Shown here one piece after another: positions 6,948 to 12,563 of a DNA stretch of 12,563 nt; positions within the stretch are counted from its first letter, which is position 1; every line of letters starts with the position of its first letter. The translations under genes and the position numbers were made by a program. The notes below the pieces were generated by a model. That model worked only from the letters and a program-made list of their open reading frames with translations. It ran no database searches and was not told the origin of the DNA. This DNA is from UBA6921 sp031363085 (lineage in GTDB: Bacteria; Pseudomonadota; Gammaproteobacteria; SG8-11), in NCBI GenBank assembly GCA_031363085.1, contig JANLTU010000158.1, positions 1 through 12,563 of the forward strand, in the 5' to 3' direction.

Positions 6948-7205
6948 GTGATCACTGCAGAAATGATTGGCGACATGATCGAACAAGGCTTGCCGGGCTG
7001 CCAGGCAGCGGTGGAAGGCGACGGCCGCCATTGGTATGCAACTGTGATCAGCGACGTGTTCGGCGGCAAGTCGCTGCTGCAACAGCAGCGGCTGGTCTAC
7101 GGTACGCTCGGTGAGCGCTTGACCAGCGGCGAAATTCACGCGTTGTCGGTGAAGACGTTTACCCCGGATGAGTGGCAGAAAGCACAGGCGTCGGGTTCCA
7201 ATTAA
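6948..7205 (+). CDS. ibaG: BolA-family protein IbaG (YrbA-like)
   Basis: This 85-residue single-domain BolA/IbaG protein starts with GTG, supported by a good ribosome site and by a length matching E. coli IbaG (84 residues). The diagnostic C-terminal block IHALSVKTFTPDEW (63-76) includes the conserved His64 used in Fe-S cluster coordination with monothiol glutaredoxins. The VEGDGRHWYATVIS segment (22-35) is the variable-loop region with His28. Family members partner with Grx4-type glutaredoxins in Fe-S handling and acid stress. Location directly between mlaB and murA is the conserved position in many proteobacteria, which supports the IbaG subtype over BolA itself. The stop codon TAA (7203-7205) abuts a palindromic element. 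Confidence 0.9.
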   Translation: MITAEMIGDMIEQGLPGCQAAVEGDGRHWYATVISDVFGGKSLLQQQRLVYGTLGERLTSGEIHALSVKTFTPDEWQKAQASGSN

Positions 7206-7347
7206 GAGCCTGTGCACGCTCTCATTGACGGGCGCATTGCGGCGTTAAAATCGAATTTACGCATGCTCCATGCTGCGTGTATGCGTTCGCTTCTGTATTC
7301 GATTTTGCCTTGCGCTGCATCTTGCCAATGAATTCTTGAACAGGCTC
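7206..7347. mobile_element. MITE-like palindromic element between ibaG and murA
   Basis: The terminal inverted repeat is GAGCCTGT (7206-7213) with ACAGGCTC (7340-7347), flanked on both sides by TAA (7203-7205 and 7348-7350), consistent with a 3-bp target duplication. A second inner pair, AAAATCGAAT (7247-7256) and ATTCGATTTT (7297-7306), is exactly symmetric about the same centre. Hand alignment of the first 51 bases of each arm gives about 30 identities. No transposase frame is present. GAGCCTGT ends and a TNA-type duplication recall some IS5-family elements, but that is from memory. It holds no gene and fills most of the ibaG-murA gap. Confidence 0.6.
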
Positions 7348-7381
7348 TAAGGTCAGTTTCCAAATTTAATTCGAGTTCCGT

Positions 7382-8644
7382 ATGGATAAATTAATCATCA
7401 CCGGGGGCGTACGCCTCGACGGCGAAGTGCGGATTTCCGGCGCAAAAAACGCTGCGTTGCCGATTCTTGCCGCAACGTTGTTGTGCGACGAGGTCGTCAC
7501 CATCGGCAACGTGCCGCATCTGCAAGACATCACCACTACCATGGAGTTGCTCGGCCGCATGGGCGTGCAGTTGGTGGTCGATGAAAAAATGCAGGTTGAA
7601 GCGGACGCGTCCGGAGTCAATGAATTTCTGGCGCCGTATGATCTGGTCAAAACCATGCGCGCGTCGATCCTGGTGTTGGGACCGCTGCTGGCGCGTCACG
7701 GCCATGCCGAGGTGTCGTTGCCGGGAGGCTGCGCGATCGGCTCGCGTCCGGTGAATCTGCACATCGCCGGACTGCACGCGATGGGCGCGGATATTAAAGT
7801 CGAGAGCGGCTACATCCGCGCCAGCGTCAAAGGCCGTCTGCGCGGTGCCAAGTTGGTGATGGATTTGGTCACCGTCACCGGCACCGAGAATCTGATGATG
7901 GCGGCGACCCTGGCGCAGGGCGTGACCATTATCGAAAATGCCGCGCGTGAACCCGAGGTGGTTGATCTGGCGCATTGCCTGAACGCGATGGGCGCGAAGG
8001 TCAGCGGCGCTGGCACCGACGTGATCCGTATTGAAGGCGTCGAGCGCTTACACGGCGCGTCGTATAACGTGCTGCCTGATCGCATTGAGACCGGCACCTA
8101 TTTGGTGGCTGCGGCCATTACCTGCGGCCGCGTGAAATGCAAAGGCACGCGCCCGGAATTGCTGGATGCGGTGTTGTCCAAGCTGGTGGATGCTGGCGCG
8201 CACATCACGACCGGCGTGGATTGGGTGGAGCTGGACATGCAAGGGCGCCGGCCCAAGGCGGTGACGCTGCGCACTGCGCCGTATCCGGCGTTTCCCACCG
8301 ACATGCAGGCGCAATTTTCCGCATTAAATGCCGTCGCGCAGGGCACCGGCGTGATCACCGAAACGGTGTTCGAAAACCGCTTCATGCATGTGCAAGAAAT
8401 GCAGCGCATGGGTGCCGATATCCGCCTGGAAGGCAACACCGCCGTGGTGACCGGCGTCGAGCGGCTGTCCGGTGCGCCGGTGATGGCGACCGATTTGCGC
8501 GCCTCTGCGAGCTTAGTGCTGGCGGGTTTGGCGGCTGAAGGTGACACCCACGTCAACCGCATTTACCACATCGACCGGGGTTATGAGCGCATTGAGGAAA
8601 AATTGGCGCAGCTCGGTGCGAAAATCAAACGTGTGAAAGCCTAG
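7382..8644 (+). CDS. murA: UDP-N-acetylglucosamine 1-carboxyvinyltransferase MurA
   Basis: MurA transfers enolpyruvate from PEP to UDP-GlcNAc in the cytoplasm, the first committed step of peptidoglycan synthesis and the target of fosfomycin. The 420-residue length is standard. Key residues are visible: Lys22 in SGAKNAALP, the catalytic Cys117 in LPGGCAIGSRPV (so the enzyme should be of the fosfomycin-sensitive Cys type rather than the Asp variant), the FPTDMQAQF loop with Asp307, and Arg399 in IYHIDRGYERIEEKL. No strong Shine-Dalgarno precedes the ATG, and I see no convincing promoter in the 34 bases between the upstream palindrome and the start. Its stop codon TAG lies in the apparent CTAG target site of a second palindrome. 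Confidence 0.97.
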   Translation: MDKLIITGGVRLDGEVRISGAKNAALPILAATLLCDEVVTIGNVPHLQDITTTMELLGRMGVQLVVDEKMQVEADASGVNEFLAPYDLVKTMRASILVLGPLLARHGHAEVSLPGGCAIGSRPVNLHIAGLHAMGADIKVESGYIRASVKGRLRGAKLVMDLVTVTGTENLMMAATLAQGVTIIENAAREPEVVDLAHCLNAMGAKVSGAGTDVIRIEGVERLHGASYNVLPDRIETGTYLVAAAITCGRVKCKGTRPELLDAVLSKLVDAGAHITTGVDWVELDMQGRRPKAVTLRTAPYPAFPTDMQAQFSALNAVAQGTGVITETVFENRFMHVQEMQRMGADIRLEGNTAVVTGVERLSGAPVMATDLRASASLVLAGLAAEGDTHVNRIYHIDRGYERIEEKLAQLGAKIKRVKA

Positions 8645-8805
8645 CAGCCTGTCGGACTTAGGTGGTGTGGAGCGAAACCGTGGGAGAGCGAGGACAGAAC
8701 AGCGCGAATTTGAGGCGAATAGCCGGCCTATTTAACGAAAATTCGCGTTGTTATGGACCGCTCCTCCCGCTGTTGCAGCCCCACCATCCTAAGTCCGACA
8801 GGCGG
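8645..8805. mobile_element. MITE-like long palindrome downstream of murA
   Basis: The whole 161-base segment is an imperfect palindrome centred at 8725. The left end GCCTGTCGGACTTAGG (8647-8662) pairs exactly with the right end (8788-8803). Further pairing follows through TGGTG, CGCGAATTT (8703-8711) with AAATTCGCG (8739-8747), and a GCCGGC core (8722-8727). CTAG flanks both sides (8641-8644 and 8806-8809), as for a 4-bp target duplication; the left copy contains the murA stop codon. No transposase is encoded. The transcript would fold into a very long hairpin that may also limit read-through, although no U-tract follows. A family of related short repeats elsewhere in the genome is expected. 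Confidence 0.65.
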
Positions 8806-8836
8806 CTAGGGACATTACGCAGGTGTCCAAGAAAAG

Positions 8837-8866
8837 GCCGCATTGCGCGGCGATCCCAAGTAAAAT
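8837..8866 (+). promoter_or_regulatory. hisG upstream region: small hairpin and candidate -10
   Basis: Between the palindrome and hisG there are 94 bases. They hold a short hairpin GCCGC-ATTGC-GCGGC (8837-8851) and a TAAAAT box (8861-8866) that could serve as a -10 about 33 bases before the hisG ATG; no good -35 is present. I see no histidine-rich leader peptide and no attenuator, so classical his attenuation is not supported here. Confidence 0.2.
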
Positions 8867-8899
8867 AATGACTCGCTAAAACTTTCGCAGCCCACCACC

Positions 8900-9547
8900 A
8901 TGTTGCAGACCTTAACCATCGCGCTCTCAAAGGGTCGGATCTTTACAGACAGCCTGCCGTTGTTGCGGCACGCGGGCATCGAGCCGGTGGACGACCCCGA
9001 CACCAGCCGCAAGCTCATCCTGGCCACCAATCAGCCCAACATCAAGCTGGTGATCGTGCGCGCCAGCGATGTGCCGACCTACGTGCAATACGGCGGCGCC
9101 GATTTGGGCGTGGCCGGCAAAGACGTATTGATGGAACACGGCGGCACGGAATTATACGAACCGCTGGATTTGAAAATCGCGCGCTGCCGCTTAATGACCG
9201 CCGCACCCACCGGGTTAGCGCGCGAGGCTTACACGCAACGGCTGGGCAAACGCCTGCGGGTCGCGACCAAATATGCGCACACCACGCGCGATTACTTCGC
9301 CGCTCAGGGCGTGCAGGTTGAAATCATCAAGCTGTACGGCTCAATGGAGTTAGCGCCGCTGGTCGGCATGGCGGATTGCATCGTGGACGTGGTCGACACC
9401 GGCAACACCTTGCGTGCCAATGGCCTGGAGCCGGTCGACAAGATTGCCGACATCAGCGCGCGCCTGATCGTCAACAAAGCGGCGATGAAAATGAAACATC
9501 AGGTGGTCAAGCAATTGATCGACGCACTGGCGGCTGCGGTGAAATAA
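8900..9547 (+). CDS. hisG: ATP phosphoribosyltransferase, short form (HisG-S)
   Basis: HisG condenses ATP with PRPP to phosphoribosyl-ATP, the first step of histidine synthesis. At 215 residues it is the short form, lacking the C-terminal regulatory ACT-like domain of the long (about 300-residue) enzyme. Conserved parts include ALSKGRI (8-14), YVQYGGADLGVAGKDVL (61-77) and the PRPP-binding loop VDTGNTLRANG (165-175). Short HisG proteins work as hetero-octamers with HisZ, a histidyl-tRNA-synthetase-like subunit that carries the feedback site. hisZ is not in this window. The ATG at 8900 has no clear ribosome site. hisD follows after 4 bases. Confidence 0.95.
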   Translation: MLQTLTIALSKGRIFTDSLPLLRHAGIEPVDDPDTSRKLILATNQPNIKLVIVRASDVPTYVQYGGADLGVAGKDVLMEHGGTELYEPLDLKIARCRLMTAAPTGLAREAYTQRLGKRLRVATKYAHTTRDYFAAQGVQVEIIKLYGSMELAPLVGMADCIVDVVDTGNTLRANGLEPVDKIADISARLIVNKAAMKMKHQVVKQLIDALAAAVK

Positions 9548-9551
9548 ACCT

Positions 9552-10850
9552 ATGAACATCAAACGCCTTAACTCGACGGCAGCAGATTTTTGGCCGGCAC
9601 TGGAACACCTGCTGGCGTGGGAGTCGGTTTCCGACGCCACGGTCAACACGGTGGTGCATGACATTATTGCGGCGGTGCGCGCGCGTGGCGACGCCGCGTT
9701 GCTGGAATACACACAGCGCTTTGATCGCGTCACGGCCACCAGCATGGCCGAGTTGGAAATTCCAGCCGCGCGCTTGCAGACGGCGCGCCTCAGTATCCCT
9801 GCCGAGCAACGCCTTGCGCTGGAGCGTGCGGCGGAGCGGGTGCGCCTTTTCCACGGGCGCCAGAAGCAAAGTTCGTGGACCTACACCGAAGCCGACGGCA
9901 CGCTGCTGGGGCAGCAAGTCACCGCGCTGGACCGCGTCGGCCTGTACGTGCCCGGCGGTAAGGCGGCTTATCCATCGTCGGTGTTGATGAACGCAATCCC
10001 GGCTAAAGTCGCCGGAGTGCGCGAGCTAATCATGGTGGTGCCGACGCCCGGCGGCGTAGTCAATGACATGGTGTTGGCGGCGGCGGCCATCGCCGGCGTC
10101 GACCGCGTGTTCACGGTCGGTGGCGCGCAAGCGGTAGCGGCGCTCGCCTACGGCACCGCCACGGTGCCTAAAGTTGACAAAATTGTCGGTCCTGGAAACA
10201 TCTATGTTGCCACCGCCAAGCGCGCGGTGTTCGGCCAGGTCGGCATCGACATGATCGCCGGTCCCTCGGAAATTCTGGTGGTGTGCGACGGCAAGACCGA
10301 GCCGGATTGGATTGCGATGGATTTATTTTCGCAGGCCGAGCATGACGAAATCGCGCAGGCCATTTTATTGTGCCCGGATGCCGCCTACCTCGACGCCGTT
10401 GAAAGGAGCATCCAGCAATTACTGCCGACGATGGCGCGCGCCGACATCATTCGCGCGTCGCTGGGCCAGCGCGGTGCGTTGATCCAGGTGCGCGATCTTG
10501 ACGAAGCCGTCGAGATTGCGAATTTCATCGCGCCGGAACATCTCGAACTGTCGGTCGACAACCCGCAGGCGCTGGCGCAGAACATCCGCCATGCCGGTGC
10601 GATTTTCATGGGCCGTTACACCGCAGAAGCGCTCGGTGATTATTGCGCCGGACCCAACCATGTGTTGCCCACGTCACGCACCGCGCGCTTTTCTTCGCCC
10701 TTGGGCGTGTACGATTTTCAGAAGCGTTCGAGTTTGATCATGTGCTCGCCGCAAGGAGCGTCGGACTTGGGCAAAATTGCGGCGACGCTGGCCGACGGCG
10801 AAGGTTTAACAGCGCACGCACAGTCGGCGCGCTACCGGATTAAAACTTAA
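9552..10850 (+). CDS. hisD: Histidinol dehydrogenase HisD
   Basis: HisD catalyses the last two steps of histidine synthesis, oxidising L-histidinol to histidine with two NAD+ and a zinc ion. The 432-residue length is normal. Visible features are VGLYVPGGKAAYPSSVLMN (129-147), the family signature around 208-241 (KIVGPGNIYVATAKR through IDMIAGPSEI), the zinc ligands Gln261 and His264 in SQAEHDE, the catalytic pair Glu329-His330 in IAPEHLEL, Asp363 in LGDYCAGPNH, and His422 near the C-terminus. All are intact. A possible weak ribosome site (GGTGA) lies within the end of hisG, and hisC starts 12 bases after the stop, so this is one transcription unit. Confidence 0.97.
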   Translation: MNIKRLNSTAADFWPALEHLLAWESVSDATVNTVVHDIIAAVRARGDAALLEYTQRFDRVTATSMAELEIPAARLQTARLSIPAEQRLALERAAERVRLFHGRQKQSSWTYTEADGTLLGQQVTALDRVGLYVPGGKAAYPSSVLMNAIPAKVAGVRELIMVVPTPGGVVNDMVLAAAAIAGVDRVFTVGGAQAVAALAYGTATVPKVDKIVGPGNIYVATAKRAVFGQVGIDMIAGPSEILVVCDGKTEPDWIAMDLFSQAEHDEIAQAILLCPDAAYLDAVERSIQQLLPTMARADIIRASLGQRGALIQVRDLDEAVEIANFIAPEHLELSVDNPQALAQNIRHAGAIFMGRYTAEALGDYCAGPNHVLPTSRTARFSSPLGVYDFQKRSSLIMCSPQGASDLGKIAATLADGEGLTAHAQSARYRIKT

Positions 10851-10862
10851 CCGCCGCGTGCC

Positions 10863-11942
10863 ATGACCAACAACGCAAAAATTCAACACTGGATACGTGC
10901 CGAGATTCGTGCGCTCGCGCCGTATCACGTGCCCGAGTCCAGCGGCTTGATCAAACTGGACGCGATGGAAAATCCCTACCTCTGGCCCGAAGATTTGCAT
11001 GGCGAGTGGCTGGGTAGGTTGGCGGACGTTACAGTCAACCGTTATCCCGACCCGCAGGCGCGCGTGCTACAGCAGAAGTTGCGCACGGTGATGAAGATTC
11101 CATCGGGCATGGACGTGATGCTTGGCAACGGGTCCGACGAACTGATTCAAATCATCGCACTGGCGCTGAGCGCGGCGGGGCGTGTGTTGCTCGCGCCCGA
11201 GCCGACCTTTTCGATGTATCGCATGATCGCGCTGTTCACCGGCATGACGTTTGTCGGGGTGCCACTGCGTGACGATTTCAGTCTGGACGGGCGCGCGATG
11301 CTGCACGCCATCGAACAGCATCAGCCCGCCGTGGTGTTCCTGGCGTATCCGAACAATCCAAGCGGTAATTTATTCGAGCGCGCGCAGCTCGATGCAATCA
11401 TCAAGGCGAGTCCCGGTGTGGTCGTCCTTGACGAGGCTTACCACGCATTTGCCGGCGACAGTTATATGCCGCAGCTCGGCAGTGCCGACAACCTGCTGGT
11501 GCTGCGCACCTTGTCGAAAATGGGCTTGGCGGGCTTGCGTCTGGGCCTGCTGGCCGGACCGCCGGCGTGGCTGCGCGAATTCGAAAAAGTGCGACTGCCC
11601 TACAACATCAACGTCTTGACGCAGGTGAGCGTGGCATTCGCACTGGAGCACGTGCAGGTGTTCGATGCGCAAACTGCTGCGATCTGCGCCGGGCGTGAAC
11701 AGATGATGAGCGAATTGCAGCGCATTGACGGTGTGCGTCCCTATCCCAGCCGTGCTAACTTTATTTTGTTTCGAGTGCCGCCGGGGCGCGCCACTCCGCT
11801 GTTTGCGGGACTCAAGCGCGCCGGAATTCTGCTCAAGAATCTGCACCGCGCCGCCTCACCGCTGGCGGAGTGTTTGCGCGTGACCATCGGTACCCCTGAA
11901 GAAAACACCCGCTTCCTTGCGTCATTGCGCGCGCTGATGTAA
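10863..11942 (+). CDS. hisC: Histidinol-phosphate aminotransferase HisC
   Basis: HisC is a PLP enzyme that transfers an amino group from glutamate to imidazole-acetol phosphate, giving histidinol phosphate. The 359-residue protein shows the fold type I motifs in order: LDAMENPY near 32-39, NRYPDP (59-64), GNGSDELI (88-95) for the PLP phosphate, AYPNNPSGN (161-169), LDEAYHAF (189-196) with the PLP-ring Asp190, the Schiff-base lysine Lys219 in RTLSKMGLAGLRLG, and the substrate-binding Arg339 in CLRVTIGT. The DAMENPY form is typical of beta- and gammaproteobacterial HisC enzymes. The ribosome site is weak. The stop is followed by 27 bases before hisB. Confidence 0.95.
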   Translation: MTNNAKIQHWIRAEIRALAPYHVPESSGLIKLDAMENPYLWPEDLHGEWLGRLADVTVNRYPDPQARVLQQKLRTVMKIPSGMDVMLGNGSDELIQIIALALSAAGRVLLAPEPTFSMYRMIALFTGMTFVGVPLRDDFSLDGRAMLHAIEQHQPAVVFLAYPNNPSGNLFERAQLDAIIKASPGVVVLDEAYHAFAGDSYMPQLGSADNLLVLRTLSKMGLAGLRLGLLAGPPAWLREFEKVRLPYNINVLTQVSVAFALEHVQVFDAQTAAICAGREQMMSELQRIDGVRPYPSRANFILFRVPPGRATPLFAGLKRAGILLKNLHRAASPLAECLRVTIGTPEENTRFLASLRALM

Positions 11943-11969
11943 AGCATCGGGTTCATTGAGGACTACGTT

Positions 11970-12563
11970 ATGGCTGACCGAACCGCGACGGTAAAACGCG
12001 ACACGCTCGAAACGCAGATCGAAGTCAGCGTCAATCTCGACGGCAGCGGCAAGGGCACGTTCGCCATCGGGGTGCCATTTCTTGAACATATGCTCGACCA
12101 GGTCGCGCGCCACGGCATGATCGACATCAACATCGTTGCCAAAGGCGACCTGCACATCGACGCGCACCACACGGTGGAAGACGTCGGCATCACGCTCGGC
12201 CAAGCCATTGCGCGCGCGGTCGGCGACAAAAAAGGCGTGCGCCGCTACGGCCATGCCTACGTGCCGCTCGACGAGGCGCTGTCGCGCGTGGTGGTGGATT
12301 TCTCCGGCCGGCCCGGCGTGGAATACGGTGTGGATTATCCACGCGCGCGCATCGGCGAGTTCGACGTGGACTTACTGCGCGAATTTTTTCAAGGCTTCGT
12401 CAATCACGCCCAAGTCACGTTGCACATCGACAGCTTGCGCGGCCGCAACGCGCACCATATCGCCGAGACGATTTTTAAAGCCTTCGGCCGTGCGCTGCGT
12501 ATGGCATTGGAGCTTGATCCGCGCATGAGCGGCATCATGCCGTCGACTAAGGGTAGTTTGTGA
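11970..12563 (+). CDS. hisB: Imidazoleglycerol-phosphate dehydratase HisB (monofunctional)
   Basis: HisB removes water from imidazoleglycerol phosphate to form imidazole-acetol phosphate, the substrate of HisC. At 197 residues it is the monofunctional dehydratase; it lacks the N-terminal histidinol-phosphatase domain of the bifunctional enterobacterial HisB, so a separate phosphatase must exist elsewhere. The two manganese-binding repeats are clear: DAHHTVED (64-71) and NAHHIAE (160-166), together with the GVPFLEHMLDQVARHG segment (34-49) and a C-terminal PSTKGSL. GAGGA (11958-11962) lies 7 bases before the ATG, the best ribosome site in the his cluster. The TGA ends on the last base of the window, so the gene is complete. 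Confidence 0.97.
   Translation: MADRTATVKRDTLETQIEVSVNLDGSGKGTFAIGVPFLEHMLDQVARHGMIDINIVAKGDLHIDAHHTVEDVGITLGQAIARAVGDKKGVRRYGHAYVPLDEALSRVVVDFSGRPGVEYGVDYPRARIGEFDVDLLREFFQGFVNHAQVTLHIDSLRGRNAHHIAETIFKAFGRALRMALELDPRMSGIMPSTKGSL

Noticed and set aside
7206..7381. Possible riboswitch or small RNA in the ibaG-murA gap
   Set aside because: The structure is better explained by terminal inverted repeats with a duplicated TAA flank; I recognise no riboswitch core.
7391..7975. 194-residue minus-strand frame opposite murA
   Set aside because: His/Gln/Arg-rich antisense reading of a highly conserved enzyme gene; not a credible protein.
8837..8851. Short hairpin before hisG as a histidine attenuator or terminator
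   Set aside because: The stem is only 5 bp, has no U-tract, and no histidine-rich leader peptide precedes it.
8662..8868. 68-residue plus-strand frame between murA and hisG
   Set aside because: Almost all of it lies inside the palindromic element, so it is a chance frame of repeat DNA, with no motif.

Overview
The window looks like the chromosome of a proteobacterium, most likely a gammaproteobacterium or a betaproteobacterium. The base for this is the gene order mlaFED-x-mlaCB-ibaG(bolA)-murA-hisGDCB, a linkage known from those classes, together with the short form of HisG and a REP-like palindrome of a style common in gammaproteobacteria. The DNA is fairly GC-rich. I cannot name the genus from sequence alone.

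Layout. (1) Positions 1-2307, minus strand: an accessory three-frame cassette, read right to left. It holds a KAP-family P-loop NTPase N-terminal half (2307-1249), an overlapping frame that looks like the C-terminal half of the same protein (1259-264), and the start of a pentapeptide-repeat protein (267-1) that runs off the window edge. The first two are probably one gene split by a single frameshift. (2) Positions 2308-2583: a divergent intergenic region with a candidate minus-strand promoter, a REP-like double hairpin (2430-2478) and a weak candidate plus-strand promoter. (3) Positions 2584-7205, plus strand: a compact operon for the Mla intermembrane phospholipid transport system (mlaF, mlaE, mlaD, a TolC-family outer-membrane protein, mlaC, mlaB) followed by the BolA-family gene ibaG. 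Most junctions overlap or nearly touch, which suggests translational coupling. (4) Positions 7206-8805: murA, bracketed by two palindromic MITE-like elements (7206-7347 and 8645-8805) whose apparent target duplications coincide with the stop codons of ibaG and murA. (5) Positions 8900-12563, plus strand: the histidine genes hisG (short form), hisD, hisC and hisB. hisB ends on the last base of the window.

How the genes work together. MlaFEDB form the inner-membrane ABC complex and MlaC is the periplasmic lipid carrier. A TolC-like outer-membrane protein sits where an outer-membrane partner gene could be expected. IbaG is a small Fe-S/redox-linked BolA protein. MurA makes the first committed precursor of peptidoglycan, so segments 3-4 are envelope maintenance. 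HisGDCB carry out four separate steps of histidine synthesis; the short HisG predicts a hisZ elsewhere in the genome. The KAP/pentapeptide cassette is unrelated to these, and similar NTPases are found among phage-exclusion and accessory genes.

The most notable points are the split KAP NTPase with its pentapeptide partner, the TolC-family gene embedded in the mla operon, and the two palindromic elements placed at stop codons on both sides of murA. I see no rRNA, tRNA or CRISPR array and no complete transposase gene.
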